Shown: positions 1 through 9,955, counted from the first letter of the stretch. The stretch is 64,000 bases of DNA from Lysobacter_C viscosus (GCF_046600715.1 NZ_JBJMAV010000003.1:186001-250000), one strand, 5' to 3'. Notes: generated by a model not told the origin, from the letters alone. Numbers and translations are program-made.

Positions 1-2
1 CC

Positions 3-197
3 GCCGATACCTGGCGTGGCTTTGTCGCCCGTCTCAACCCGGCCTTCCACCTGATCGAGTTCGTGCGCGCCCCCGTGTTGGGCGAGCCGATCGAAGCGCT
101 TACCTACTGGGTGATCGCGGGGATGACGGTCGGCGGCTGCCTGCTGGCGGCTTACGTGTATCGCCGCTACTCGCGCTACATCGCGGTGTGGCTCTGA
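3..197 (+). CDS. ABC-2 type polysaccharide export permease, C-terminal end (partial)
   Basis: The window opens inside this gene; only the last 64 residues are present. They read through NPAFHLIEFVRAP and a hydrophobic segment (YWVIAGMTVGGCLLAAYV) and end in a short basic tail. The NP...HLIE..R pattern followed by a last membrane helix is what Wzm/TagG-type ABC-2 permeases show at their C-terminus. The stop codon is 1 bp before the start of the ATPase gene, so the two are co-transcribed and presumably form the inner-membrane exporter of a surface polysaccharide. The identity rests on the tail and the neighbour, since the N-terminal part is outside the window. Confidence 0.8.
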   Translation, partial: ADTWRGFVARLNPAFHLIEFVRAPVLGEPIEALTYWVIAGMTVGGCLLAAYVYRRYSRYIAVWL

Positions 198-198
198 C

Positions 199-978
199 AT
201 GGCGTTGATCCGTGCGCAGGGCATGACGCTTACCCTGCCGGTCTTCCGGCAGCACTCCCAGCTCTCAGCGGGGTGGATCGGGACCATCGTCAAGGCCGCG
301 CTGAGTCGCCCCCGGCGCGAGTTCGCGACCATCATCAAGGACATCTCGTTCGAGATCCGCGAGGGCGAGCGCGTCGCACTGCTCGGGCTGAACGGTTCGG
401 GCAAGTCGACGCTCCTGCACCTGCTGACGGGTGCCTACCGCCCGACCGAAGGCACCCTGGACATCCGCGGCACCCGCCAGGCCCTCATGAACATCTCGCT
501 GGGGTTCAATGCCGACGCGACGGTCCTGGAGAACATCTACCTGCGGGCCACGGCGATGGGCATGCCGATCGGGACGATCCAGCCCCACATCGGGACCATC
601 CTCGATTTCGCTGGCGTGGCCGACAAGGCGGTCGACCGCCTGAGGACGCTGTCAGCCGGACAGAGGATGCGCCTGGGCTTTGCCATTTCAACCTCGGTAC
701 AGCACGACATCATGCTGCTTGACGAATGGATAGGCACGGGCGATGCGGAGTTCCTGAAGAAGGCCAGGGATCGACTGCAGAGCCGCGTGGAAGGCAGCCG
801 GATCGTCGTGGTGGCCTCTCACAACCTCAAGCTGGTGCGAAGGCTGTGCAACAGGGCGATCCTGCTTGAAGCGGGCCAGGTCAGGTCGGTGGGGACGACA
901 ACCGAAGTCATCGCCGATTACCGGCGGTTGATGGAGTCGCGCAAAGACGGCGCGGCCGCTTCTGCAAGCGACGGGTGA
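199..978 (+). CDS. ABC transporter ATP-binding protein, Wzt-like polysaccharide exporter
   Basis: A 259-residue ATPase that would energise export of an undecaprenyl-linked glycan with the permease just upstream. The Walker A motif GLNGSGKST lies near residue 64, the ABC signature LSAGQR near 150 and Walker B MLLDEW near 176; the tryptophan after DE and the late SHNL switch histidine are typical of the O-antigen/teichoic acid exporter branch. It ends shortly after the nucleotide-binding domain, so it lacks the C-terminal carbohydrate-binding domain of E. coli O9a-type Wzt proteins. That suggests a system not gated by a terminal sugar modification. The start ATG follows the permease stop by 1 bp; the end overlaps the next start by 4 bp. 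Confidence 0.9.
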   Translation: MALIRAQGMTLTLPVFRQHSQLSAGWIGTIVKAALSRPRREFATIIKDISFEIREGERVALLGLNGSGKSTLLHLLTGAYRPTEGTLDIRGTRQALMNISLGFNADATVLENIYLRATAMGMPIGTIQPHIGTILDFAGVADKAVDRLRTLSAGQRMRLGFAISTSVQHDIMLLDEWIGTGDAEFLKKARDRLQSRVEGSRIVVVASHNLKLVRRLCNRAILLEAGQVRSVGTTTEVIADYRRLMESRKDGAAASASDG

Positions 979-2285
979 ACATCCTGCTCGCCGCCTATGA
1001 GTTCCCGCCGTCGGGTTCTCCGCAAGCAATGCGCTGGAGCGAGCTGTCGCGCCAACTGGCGGCCCTTGGCCACTGTGTCACCGTGCTGACCGCGGTAGGC
1101 ACCGTAATGTCGCCCGACGCGGTTCGGGAGGGGGACGACGTCGATCCGCCGGGCGTGAAAGTGGTCCGCACCCCCGCCTTGCCCGCCAGCCGCCTGCTTG
1201 CTTGGGCGCGGAGAGTGGTCTTGCCAGAGCGGATGCGTGGAGCGGGCCCGGTGATCATCCCCCGCAGTTTCGAAGGCCTCAATTGGAAGGGGCGAATCGT
1301 TGCGACGATCGGATGGGCGCAGGCATGGGCGTCCTTCCCGGATCTGCGGGGCAGGTGGAACCTGACGGCGGGGCCGGCGATCGAGTCCTTGCTGCGCACC
1401 CTGCGGCCGGACGTCGTGATTACGTCGCACGAGCCCGCCAGCGTGCTGGAGCTCGGGCGTGCCGCGGTACGCGCGGGGATCCCCTGGGTGGCGGACCTCG
1501 GCGACCCCGTCGATGCCGACTACCTCCCCGCGCGTTGGCGCAGGCGCGCCCGGCGCCTGGAGCGGGAAGTGTGCAGCCGGTGCAGCCTGGTGTCGGTTAC
1601 CACGAAGGCGTACGCGCGAAGACTGGAGGTGCAGCATGGCCTGGACCCGGCCCGCAGCATCGTGCTGAGGCAGGGGTTCTCCCCCCGGGCGTCGTCTTCG
1701 CGAGAGAGCCGCGGGCTCCCGGGCGAGACCCTGGAGCTCCTGTACACGGGGCAGTTGTACGGCTTTCGCTCCCCGGTCGCGCTGCTCGAAGCCCTGGGGA
1801 CGGTGGACGGCGTGCGACTCACCCTTCTCTCGCCACAGGCGTCTCTGGCCGGGCCCTTCGCGCAGCGCCTCGGCAGCCGACTGCGCGCGCTGCCCCCGGT
1901 TCCCAGGGGCGAGGTCGCGGACTGGCAACGCGGCGCCGACATACTGGTGAACATTGGCAATACAATGCCGCTGCAGGTGCCGGGGAAGCTGTTCGAGTAT
2001 TTCGGCTCCGGACGGCCGGTTCTCCACATCACTGCGTGCGATTCGGACGAGTCTTCCGACCTGGTCGGGGGGCTGCGCCGTGGCTGGGTAGTGGACAACG
2101 ATGCCGGTGCCATACGCGGGAAGCTGCTCGAACTGCTGGCGCAATGGCGCCGCGGCAGCCTTCACGCCGGGCTGGACCTGTCCAAAGAATCGGTAGACGA
2201 ATTTTCGTGGCCAACGATTGGAGCACGGCTCTCCGACGCGCTGGCCGAAGCAGTTGAACATGGACCGAGGCGAATGCAGGCATGA
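975..2285 (+). CDS. GT4-like glycosyltransferase
   Basis: A 436-residue protein of the GT-B fold. The N-terminus (NILLAAYEFPPSGSP) is the usual start of GT4 enzymes, with the glycine-rich acceptor loop. The C-terminal half has a Rossmann-like donor domain that includes LLYTGQLYGF near 255 and the donor-site stretch VPGKLFEYFGSGRPV near 335-350. It probably adds one sugar to a lipid-linked intermediate at the cytoplasmic membrane; donor and acceptor cannot be read from sequence. The start is GTG in a GTGA overlap with the ATPase stop, and the end overlaps wecC by an ATGA, so the four genes look translationally coupled. Confidence 0.85.
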   Translation: MNILLAAYEFPPSGSPQAMRWSELSRQLAALGHCVTVLTAVGTVMSPDAVREGDDVDPPGVKVVRTPALPASRLLAWARRVVLPERMRGAGPVIIPRSFEGLNWKGRIVATIGWAQAWASFPDLRGRWNLTAGPAIESLLRTLRPDVVITSHEPASVLELGRAAVRAGIPWVADLGDPVDADYLPARWRRRARRLEREVCSRCSLVSVTTKAYARRLEVQHGLDPARSIVLRQGFSPRASSSRESRGLPGETLELLYTGQLYGFRSPVALLEALGTVDGVRLTLLSPQASLAGPFAQRLGSRLRALPPVPRGEVADWQRGADILVNIGNTMPLQVPGKLFEYFGSGRPVLHITACDSDESSDLVGGLRRGWVVDNDAGAIRGKLLELLAQWRRGSLHAGLDLSKESVDEFSWPTIGARLSDALAEAVEHGPRRMQA

Positions 2286-3538
2286 CGATGGACCAAAAAG
2301 AGATCCGCACCCTGGGAATCGTGGGGCTTGGCTACATCGGCCTCCCCACCGCGGCGATGTTCGCGGCGTCCGGACTGGAGGTCTCGGGCGTAGACATCGA
2401 CCCTGCGGTACGCGACGCGGTCAATGCAGGCTCGGCGCATATCGAAGAGGGTGACCTGGACGAGCTCGTCGCCACCGTCGTCGCCCAGGGCCGGTTGCGT
2501 GCCGTGGCCGCCCCGGAGGCGTGCGACGCTTTCATCATCGCAGTGCCGACCCCGGTCGACCACGACACCCATGAGCCGGACATCAGCTATGTCGAGGCCG
2601 CCGCTCGCGGGCTGGCCCCGGTCATTGCCCCGGGCAACCTGGTGATCCTCGAATCCACGTCGCCCGTCGGCACGACCGAGCGCGTACGCGAGATCCTGCG
2701 CGAGGCCCGCCCGGATCTTGATTTCGGCGACGGGGACCAGCCCGGCGAAGTGCACCTGGCCTACTGCCCCGAGCGAATCATCCCGGGGAAGATGCTGGAG
2801 GAGTTGGCCAGCAACGACCGGATCATCGGGGGCATGTCGCCCGCAGCGTCCGCCGCGGCCACCGCGCTCTACAAGCGTTTCGTCCAGGGTGCCTGCATCG
2901 AGAGCGAAGCGCGTACCGCGGAAATGGTCAAGCTGACCGAGAACGCGTTCCGCGATACCAACATCGCCTTCGCCAACGAGCTTTCGATGATCTGCGAGAC
3001 GCTCGGGATCGACACCTGGGACGTGATCCGGCTGGCCAACCGCCATCCCCGCGTGTCCATCCTGTCTCCCGGCGCGGGCGTCGGCGGCCACTGCATTGCG
3101 GTCGATCCGTGGTTCATCGTGTCCAGCGCGCCGGCGCAGGCCCGGCTCATCCGGACGGCTCGGGAGGTCAACACCGCCAAGACCGCGGCCGTGGTCGAAA
3201 AGCTCGATGCCATGCTGCGCGGGGACGCCACCTCGGTGCTGGCGTGCTTCGGGCTGAGCTACAAGGCCGATGTCGACGACTTCCGCGAGAGTCCCGCGCT
3301 CGATATCGCCAAGGAACTGACGCGGCGGCATCCGGGGCGCGTGCTCGCTGTCGACCCGTACGCCGAGGCGCTGGGCCGCCAGGACGCGGAAGCAGCGGGC
3401 CTGCTGCGCTTCGAGGCGCCAGAGGTGGCGCAGGAGAGCGCCGACATCATCGCCATCCTCGTTCCGCACGGACGCTTCCGTGCCATGTCGCTGTCCACGG
3501 AGAAGGTGATCGTGGACGTCGTCGGTATCGGTCGCTGA
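2282..3538 (+). CDS. wecC: UDP-N-acetyl-D-mannosamine dehydrogenase (WecC type)
   Basis: A 418-residue nucleotide-sugar dehydrogenase that would oxidise UDP-ManNAc to UDP-ManNAcA in two NAD-dependent steps. The Rossmann motif GLGYIGLPTA is at residues 11-20, CPERIIPG near 162 and NDRIIGG near 178. The catalytic cysteine lies in GVGGHCIAVDP near 267-277, and a C-terminal UDP-binding domain starts with LSYKADVDDFRESP. The NDRIIGG form favours the WecC branch over UDP-glucose dehydrogenase. The companion 2-epimerase WecB is encoded on the other strand at 12.8-14.0 kb, so the locus can make ManNAcA from UDP-GlcNAc. ManNAcA as the final product is inference from the pair. Confidence 0.88.
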   Translation: MTMDQKEIRTLGIVGLGYIGLPTAAMFAASGLEVSGVDIDPAVRDAVNAGSAHIEEGDLDELVATVVAQGRLRAVAAPEACDAFIIAVPTPVDHDTHEPDISYVEAAARGLAPVIAPGNLVILESTSPVGTTERVREILREARPDLDFGDGDQPGEVHLAYCPERIIPGKMLEELASNDRIIGGMSPAASAAATALYKRFVQGACIESEARTAEMVKLTENAFRDTNIAFANELSMICETLGIDTWDVIRLANRHPRVSILSPGAGVGGHCIAVDPWFIVSSAPAQARLIRTAREVNTAKTAAVVEKLDAMLRGDATSVLACFGLSYKADVDDFRESPALDIAKELTRRHPGRVLAVDPYAEALGRQDAEAAGLLRFEAPEVAQESADIIAILVPHGRFRAMSLSTEKVIVDVVGIGR

Positions 3539-3560
3539 GCGGGACTGGGGAAACAGGTCG

Positions 3561-6500
3561 ATGACCGAAGCACACTTCAAACCCGGTGATCTCCACGCTG
3601 TCGCGATGTTCCTGCGGCTGGAGCTGGAGAAACTCTCGCGGCAGGTGAGGACATTCGACGCCGCCGCGCAGGGGGGGCGGCGCCTCCAGCGCGCGACCCT
3701 TGCGCGGATGGACGCACTGGCGGGGGAGCTTCAGCAGCTGCTGGAACGGCTGCCGCTTCCCGCGCCGGTCGCCGGCGACGACAAGAGCCTGTTGTTGCTC
3801 GCACACCGGCTGGTGGACCAGCTGGTCGCCCTTGAGCATCGGGCTCGGGCGGAGATGGTCGACTCGGTCGCCGCTTTCGACGGGCAGCTGGAACGCGAGA
3901 GGGAGGCACGCGACGCGGCGACGCTCGCCCGGGATCATTCCGTGGAGCTGCTGGATGGGGCGCTCGAGCGCCTGCAGCAGAGCGATGCCCGTGGTGCCGA
4001 AGCGATAGCGCGGAGCCGTGGCGTAGCCGATGAGCTCAAGGAGCTCCATCGGCGGATCGAGCTCGGTGAGCGCATGTTCGGCACCCCCCAGCAGCATGTG
4101 GAGGCGGCACGGAAAAGCGCGGCAGCGATCGAGGGAATTTCCCGCTCGCTCCCGTTCCAGCTGGGGTACCTGGCGACCACTGCCGTACGCAGGCCCTGGA
4201 ACATCGCGGGCCACCTGCGGGCGTCGGTCCGCCTGGTGCGCGAGGCCATCGATCGGGTGAAGGCGCGAAGGCGCGGCCTGGCCCGCCAGCCCAATGACGT
4301 GCTCGGCGTGCCCCTCCCGCTCGAGTGGAAGGCGGCACTGGAAGACGCGCGCAGGCGCGCGTCTCTGCCGGCCCGGGACACCGCAGCGTCCGTGGGCGCG
4401 GTCGCCGCGCGATCGCCCGCGCTGCTGCAGGGGGGGCCGGCGAGCGTTCGCGAGGCGCGGGTCGCGATCATCGCCGACGAGTTCACCTGCGCCGACCTCC
4501 AGTCCCATTGCCACATGCTTGCGTTGTCACGGAAACGCTGGCGCCAGGACCTGGAGCAATTCAAGCCGCACATCGTGCTGGTGGAGTCTGCCTGGAAGGC
4601 GAACCGCGGCGACTGGGCGGGCCACGTGGAGTCGGCCAGTCCAGAGCTTCGCTCCGTGCTGCAGTTCTGCAGGACGCAAGGCATTCCCACGGTGTTCTGG
4701 AACAAGGAGGATCCGGTCCACTATGACCACTTCTTCCGCACCGCTTCGCTTTTCGACCACGTCGCCACCACGGACGTGGACTGCATCCAGAGCTATCGCG
4801 CCGCCCTGGGACATGACCGGGTATTCCTGCTGCCGTTCGGCGTGGACCCGCTCCGGCGCAACCCCGTAACGTCCGGCGCGCGGCGCAACGCCTGCAGTTT
4901 CGCGGGCTCCTGGTACCCGCAGTATCCGCGTCGGAACGAATCGCTGCAGACGCTGTGCGAGGTGGTGGGCGGTTACGTGCCCGTCGACATCTACGACCGC
5001 GACAGTGCCGCGGGCAGCGGTTTCCCCGATGGCCTTCGCGAGCTGGTCGCGGGGAGTCTGCCGTTCAATGCCATCGACGTCGCCTACAAGGGCTACCGCT
5101 ACGGCATCACGCTCAACAGCGCCCCCGATTCGCAGACCATGATCGCCCGGCGCCTGTTCGACCTGATGGCCTCCGGCACGGTCGTGGTGAGCAACTACTC
5201 GCGGGCGGTCCGCCTGCTGTTCGGTGACCTGGTCATCTGCGCCGACGATCCCGCCGAACTGCGCCGGCAGTGGGAACACCTGCATGCCAGTCCGGGACGC
5301 GTCGAGGCCACGCGCGTGGCCGCGCTGCGCAAGGTGCTGGGGGAGCACACCGTCGAGCACCGGCTGGCCTCCCTGCTGGGCCGCGTCTTCGGCAGGGCCT
5401 ATGGCGTGGAGTGCCCCAAGGTGGCCGTGGTGGCGGCGGTGCGCTCGCAAGCGCAGCATGACGCGGTAGTCGAAGCCTTCGGGCGGCAAGCCTACGCCGC
5501 GCGTGAGCTCCACCTCGTATTCCTGGATGGCTATCGCCCGGGCATTGCGCCGCGGATGCCGGGCGTGGTGGTCCACTCCCTTCGCGAGGCGCGGGACCTG
5601 GCCCTGTTCGAGGCCATCAGCGCCAAGCTGGTGGCGTGCTTCTGCGCGGAGGACTACTACGGTCCGGACTACCTGGGCGATCTGGTCAATGCACTGCGTT
5701 ACACGGGGCGCGCGTGCGTTGGCAAGGACGCCCACTGGCGCTCGGAGGGCGGCGCCCCCGCTGTGGTGGACGGCCAGCGGTTCGAACAGGTCGACCGGTT
5801 GCAGCTCCGGCGGGCGCTGATTCCACTGCGCGCGCTGCCGCACGGGTCGCTCGCGGCGCTGGCCACCCAGATCGACAGCGGGGAGTTCGAAGGCGACAGC
5901 TGCTTCGCGGTGGATGCGTTCGGCTACTGCGAACGCGGCGCAGGGGCGTCCATCGAGGGCGTTGATGCACGGATGCCCGAGGACTCGGGGCTCCCCTTGC
6001 GTGCTATCGAGGACGCCGTGGAGCGCCACGCCTCGCGCGGCGCCAACATGACGGCCGACAACCTGCCGATCCCGGGCCTGGCGGAATTGTTCCCCAAGGC
6101 AAACCATGCCCACGGCGCCATCCAGGTGCGCCACGGCGCGGTGGTTTCGATCACCTCGACGCTGGCCGAAGGAAAGTGGAGCTACGTCTACGGGGTCGAG
6201 CCACTGCGCGTCTCGTCCATCGCACCCGGGCGCAAGTTGCGCTTCCAGTTGACCGGCCGGGGGCGAATGTCCGCCAAGCTGGTGGTGATCTTCCTGGACG
6301 CCGAGGAACAGCGCATCGGCTCGGTCCAGGCGGCATTCAATGCGCCGCAAAGGATCACGATCCCCGATGGATGCGAATGGGTCCGGCTGGGAATCCGCTT
6401 TACCGGCCCGGGGCGCCTGGACCTGTCGCGCCTGACGGTCGGTGCCCGCAGGGAACGGTCGCAGGGCCGCATCGTCATCGAGCGCGCCCCCCGCCTGCTG

Positions 6501-8819
6501 CTGGCCAAGGGCTATCCGAGCCACCAGCGGCTCTACCACTACAGCTTCATCCACCGCCGGGTTAAGTCCTACCGGGCGAACGGTCTTGAACACGCGGTGT
6601 TCCGTTGGAGCCCGGGGCAGCTCTCGTTCGAAGAGTTCCAGGGCATTGACGTGATCGCCGGCGGTGGCGAGCACTTGTCGGGACTGGTCCACGACAACGA
6701 ATTCGAGTCGATCGACGTGCATCCGCTGTACCCGGAAATGTGGGCGCAGCTGGAGGACCTGGTCGGACGGGTACGCATGAACATCTGGGTCCACGGTGCG
6801 GAGATCCAGCCGTGGTACCGGCGCGCGTTCAACTATCCGAAGGGGCCGACCCGGGACCGTGCCGTACGCGCCACTGCCAACCGGCTTGCGATGTGGCGCC
6901 GCATCTTCCGGATGCGCCATCCGAACGTCCACCTCGTCTTCGTCTCCGAGTACCTCGCCCGGCAGGCGATGGCCGATGTGGGCATCGACCTGGCACCGTG
7001 GCAGTACAGCATCATCCACAACTTCATCGACCCGGACGTCTTCGACTACCGCGAGAAGGACGCCAGCCAGCGCACGAAGATCCTTTCGATCCGCCCATAC
7101 AACTCGCCGGTCTATGCCAATGACCTTGCGGTGCGTGCGGTACTGGATCTTGCAAAGGATCCGATCTTCGAGGAACTGGAGTTCCTGTTCATCGGCGACG
7201 GCGAACTGTTCGACGAGACGCTCGAGCCACTTCGCGGGTTCTCCAACGTGGAGATCCGCCGCGGGTTCCTGACCCAGCACCAGATCGCCGAACTGCACAA
7301 GGACCATGGCCTGTTCCTGGTCCCCAGCCGGATGGACAGCCAGGGCGTATCACGCGATGAGGCGATGGCGTCGGGCCTGGTGCCTTTGACGAATGCGGTG
7401 GCCGCGATTCCGGAGTTCGTGGATGACTCCGTGGGCGTCATGGCGCCGCCGGAGGACTGGCGGATGCTCGCGGAAGGCGTGCGGCGCATGTACCACGACC
7501 CGGCCCTGTTCCTGTCGCGCTCCCGTGCGGCCGCCCAGCGAGTACGGGCGCAATCGGGGTATGCCTCGACGATCGTCCGCGAAATCGCCCTGATCGAGCG
7601 GGGCGAGGCTGACGCCGCCCACGTCGTCGCAGCCCGCCCGGGGGCAGTGCGCCGCAGGTTCGCCGTTTACGGGGACCTCAACCTCAACATCACCGACGGC
7701 TCTGCCGTGTGGGCCGCATCGCTGGTCCAGGTCCTCGCGGGCCTGGAAAATGCCGAAGTGACCTTGTTCCTGAAGGCGCCGGTTACCGCGTTGCACATCA
7801 TCGAACCGCTGCTGTCGCTGGACAATGTGCGCCTGGTGGAGCCCGACACCGATGATGCGCCCGTACTGGGGGTCGAGTCGGCCCTGGCGGCGATCGAGCA
7901 GCACGACAGGGCCAATCGATTCGATGCGATCGTCCTGCGGGGATTCGACCTGTGCTCGGCCGCCACCCGGCACGAGCGGTTGCAGGGACGGCTGTGGGTC
8001 TACATCACCGACCTGCCGCAGACGCGCGACGCACTGGACGACCAGTCGCGGGAGCGGATCACGCGGATCATTGCGCATGCCGGCCGCGTCCTCTGCCAGA
8101 CACCGCAGTTCGAGGCCCACCTGCTGGACTGCTTCCCCGATGCCGCCGGCAGGACGGCCCTGCTGCCTCCCATGATTCCGCCGTCCTCGCTGGCCGAGGA
8201 TCCCGCACGGGTGGATGGACCGGCGCGGCTGGTCTATGCGGGCAAGTTCGCGCCCCTGTGGGGCATCCGGGAGATGTTCAACGCCTTCGCCCGGTTGCGC
8301 GACAACAGCCCCGGCATCGAGCTGCACGTCTTTGGCGACAAGATCCACCACGTGCACGACGACCTTGAGTTCCGCCCGGAGATCGCCGCAAGCCTGGAGT
8401 CGACCCCGGGGCTGGTGTGGCACCGCCAGGTAAGCCGCGAACACCTCTATGCGGAGCTGCCCGGCTACGACATCGGCTGGGCCTGGCGCCACGCCGAGCT
8501 GGAGGCGGCCACCCATGAGCTGTCCACCAAGGTGCTCGAATACGCCGCGTGTGGGCTCCCCACCATCGTGTACCCCAACGAGGTCAACGTCGGCGTGCTC
8601 GGAACGGAATATCCGTTGTACGCCCGGGACGGGGAGGAGGCGGTACGCGTGATCTCAGCCATGCTCCAGCAACCCGGGCGACTGGCGAGCCTGCGAACCG
8701 AACTGCGGGCCGTCGCGTCCCGATACACCTTCAAGGCGGTGCGGGAGCAGTACGTTGCCCCGTTGGTCCGCACGCTGGGCACGGAATCCGACGCAGGTGG
8801 CGGAGTACCCGACCAATGA
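3561..8819 (+). CDS. Giant multi-module glycosyltransferase (1752 residues)
   Basis: An unusually long protein with several sugar-transfer modules. Residues 1-250 are charged and heptad-like, probably coiled coil. Residues 300-600 resemble the CgeB/DUF3880 glycosyltransferase fold (VFWNKEDPVHYDHF, FGVDP, then RRLFDLMASGTVVVS). Residues 617-720 look like a reduced GT2-like domain with AEDYYGPDYL. About 880-970 is a beta-rich stretch of carbohydrate-binding character. About 975-1350 is a GT4-like domain (MNIWVHGAEIQPW, then SRDEAMASGLVPL). About 1364-1735 is a second GT4-like domain ending with STKVLEYAACGLP. There is no signal peptide or membrane helix, so it should act in the cytoplasm on the same glycan as its neighbours. 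Linkages are unknown. The stop overlaps the SGNH gene by an ATGA. Confidence 0.85.
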   Translation: MTEAHFKPGDLHAVAMFLRLELEKLSRQVRTFDAAAQGGRRLQRATLARMDALAGELQQLLERLPLPAPVAGDDKSLLLLAHRLVDQLVALEHRARAEMVDSVAAFDGQLEREREARDAATLARDHSVELLDGALERLQQSDARGAEAIARSRGVADELKELHRRIELGERMFGTPQQHVEAARKSAAAIEGISRSLPFQLGYLATTAVRRPWNIAGHLRASVRLVREAIDRVKARRRGLARQPNDVLGVPLPLEWKAALEDARRRASLPARDTAASVGAVAARSPALLQGGPASVREARVAIIADEFTCADLQSHCHMLALSRKRWRQDLEQFKPHIVLVESAWKANRGDWAGHVESASPELRSVLQFCRTQGIPTVFWNKEDPVHYDHFFRTASLFDHVATTDVDCIQSYRAALGHDRVFLLPFGVDPLRRNPVTSGARRNACSFAGSWYPQYPRRNESLQTLCEVVGGYVPVDIYDRDSAAGSGFPDGLRELVAGSLPFNAIDVAYKGYRYGITLNSAPDSQTMIARRLFDLMASGTVVVSNYSRAVRLLFGDLVICADDPAELRRQWEHLHASPGRVEATRVAALRKVLGEHTVEHRLASLLGRVFGRAYGVECPKVAVVAAVRSQAQHDAVVEAFGRQAYAARELHLVFLDGYRPGIAPRMPGVVVHSLREARDLALFEAISAKLVACFCAEDYYGPDYLGDLVNALRYTGRACVGKDAHWRSEGGAPAVVDGQRFEQVDRLQLRRALIPLRALPHGSLAALATQIDSGEFEGDSCFAVDAFGYCERGAGASIEGVDARMPEDSGLPLRAIEDAVERHASRGANMTADNLPIPGLAELFPKANHAHGAIQVRHGAVVSITSTLAEGKWSYVYGVEPLRVSSIAPGRKLRFQLTGRGRMSAKLVVIFLDAEEQRIGSVQAAFNAPQRITIPDGCEWVRLGIRFTGPGRLDLSRLTVGARRERSQGRIVIERAPRLLLAKGYPSHQRLYHYSFIHRRVKSYRANGLEHAVFRWSPGQLSFEEFQGIDVIAGGGEHLSGLVHDNEFESIDVHPLYPEMWAQLEDLVGRVRMNIWVHGAEIQPWYRRAFNYPKGPTRDRAVRATANRLAMWRRIFRMRHPNVHLVFVSEYLARQAMADVGIDLAPWQYSIIHNFIDPDVFDYREKDASQRTKILSIRPYNSPVYANDLAVRAVLDLAKDPIFEELEFLFIGDGELFDETLEPLRGFSNVEIRRGFLTQHQIAELHKDHGLFLVPSRMDSQGVSRDEAMASGLVPLTNAVAAIPEFVDDSVGVMAPPEDWRMLAEGVRRMYHDPALFLSRSRAAAQRVRAQSGYASTIVREIALIERGEADAAHVVAARPGAVRRRFAVYGDLNLNITDGSAVWAASLVQVLAGLENAEVTLFLKAPVTALHIIEPLLSLDNVRLVEPDTDDAPVLGVESALAAIEQHDRANRFDAIVLRGFDLCSAATRHERLQGRLWVYITDLPQTRDALDDQSRERITRIIAHAGRVLCQTPQFEAHLLDCFPDAAGRTALLPPMIPPSSLAEDPARVDGPARLVYAGKFAPLWGIREMFNAFARLRDNSPGIELHVFGDKIHHVHDDLEFRPEIAASLESTPGLVWHRQVSREHLYAELPGYDIGWAWRHAELEAATHELSTKVLEYAACGLPTIVYPNEVNVGVLGTEYPLYARDGEEAVRVISAMLQQPGRLASLRTELRAVASRYTFKAVREQYVAPLVRTLGTESDAGGGVPDQ

Positions 8820-9955
8820 ACCCGTGGATGCTCGCCGCGGCGGTCGCCGCATTGCTGCTGCTGGCCGCGATCCGCGTCGGTGAAGGCCGCCACCGTCGCA
8901 TCCTGGTGCCGAGCGTCGTGCTGGGGGGGTTGGCAATGGTCCTCGCGCTGGGCTGGGGCGCCCGTGCGTCGGGTTACTACCCCAGCAGCCGCGCCCTGAG
9001 GCTGGCGAAGCAGGTCAGTATCGAGCTGGCCGAGGCGGCGCGCGATCCGGCCGTGCAACGCGTGATCATCATCGAAGGTAGCAGCTATACCGCCCGTGGC
9101 CTCGACGGCTCCATGCTGGCCCGGCTGCTGACGCGCGGCAGCGGCACCAAGACCGCCGTCGTGCAGATGAGCCTGGACGGGGCCAACCACTTCGAGCGCT
9201 CCTGGCTGCTGGACATTGCGCTCGATCAGCTCACCCGGCCGGAGAGGCAGGCGCTGGAAGCGAAGGAAGTGACGCTGCTGCTGGAGATCCAGCGTGGCTA
9301 CGACTATTCACCGCTCAATGGATTCGTGCGCAACCTGCGTACGTGGCGTACGTACGCCTACATGACACCCGGGAATTCGCTCGATGGACTGCGCTCGGTC
9401 TGGTCGCTTGGAGGGAAGGCGCCCGAGTCGGCCGCCTCGCTCCTGTCGCCAGCTGCCGAGCATGCGGCGGTGAACGCCATGGGCATCGGCCTTGCCCGCA
9501 GGGGTGCGCGCTTCGACGATACAAAGCCGGTCCACGGTTACCAGCCGCTCAAACGAAGCAAGCGCGGCTACTCGCACGGTGACGGAATGTCGCAGGTGCT
9601 GGAGGCAGCGCAGGCCATGGATGATTCGGTGGCTCCGCCAATGGAGGCCGTGCCCTGGGTCAAGGACCTGCGCGTTCCACGCTACCGGGCGTTGCTGGGC
9701 AACCTGCTGGATTCGACCGCGTTCTTCGCGGTGCCAAGCACCGAGGTCGCCGACATCGAGTACGTCCGCGCGTTCTGCGCCGGCGCGACCGACCGCCCTT
9801 GCATCGAGTACCGCGACCCGGCCCTGCTCAAGCGGCTGCAGCGCAAGCCCGATTGGAACGATGCACGTCACATGCGCGTGTCGGGCGCGGAGAAGTTCAC
9901 GCGCTGGTTCGCCCAGCGCTACATGCGCGACGTGATCGCGGAGAAGAACGGATGA
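8816..9955 (+). CDS. Membrane-anchored SGNH-like O-acylation protein (DltD/AlgJ-like)
   Basis: A 379-residue protein with a hydrophobic N-terminus (two close segments, residues 4-20 and 30-48), so the bulk is probably periplasmic. I read a GSS motif at residues 88-90, after a beta strand (VIIIE), as the SGNH block I nucleophile region. Asp349 and His352, spaced DxxH near the C-terminus, fit block V. The next gene is an MBOAT acyltransferase, overlapping by ATGA, the standard arrangement of DltB-DltD and AlgI-AlgJ/X pairs. The inferred role is transfer of acyl (probably acetyl) groups to the polysaccharide in the periplasm. A paralogue with the same spacing lies at 26678-27838. The upstream in-frame extension overlapping the giant gene was rejected in favour of the coupled ATG. 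Confidence 0.7.
   Translation: MNPWMLAAAVAALLLLAAIRVGEGRHRRILVPSVVLGGLAMVLALGWGARASGYYPSSRALRLAKQVSIELAEAARDPAVQRVIIIEGSSYTARGLDGSMLARLLTRGSGTKTAVVQMSLDGANHFERSWLLDIALDQLTRPERQALEAKEVTLLLEIQRGYDYSPLNGFVRNLRTWRTYAYMTPGNSLDGLRSVWSLGGKAPESAASLLSPAAEHAAVNAMGIGLARRGARFDDTKPVHGYQPLKRSKRGYSHGDGMSQVLEAAQAMDDSVAPPMEAVPWVKDLRVPRYRALLGNLLDSTAFFAVPSTEVADIEYVRAFCAGATDRPCIEYRDPALLKRLQRKPDWNDARHMRVSGAEKFTRWFAQRYMRDVIAEKNG

Noticed and set aside
4527..7307. 926-residue open frame on the minus strand
   Set aside because: Antisense shadow of the giant glycosyltransferase; no start, ribosome site or family resemblance, as expected at this GC.
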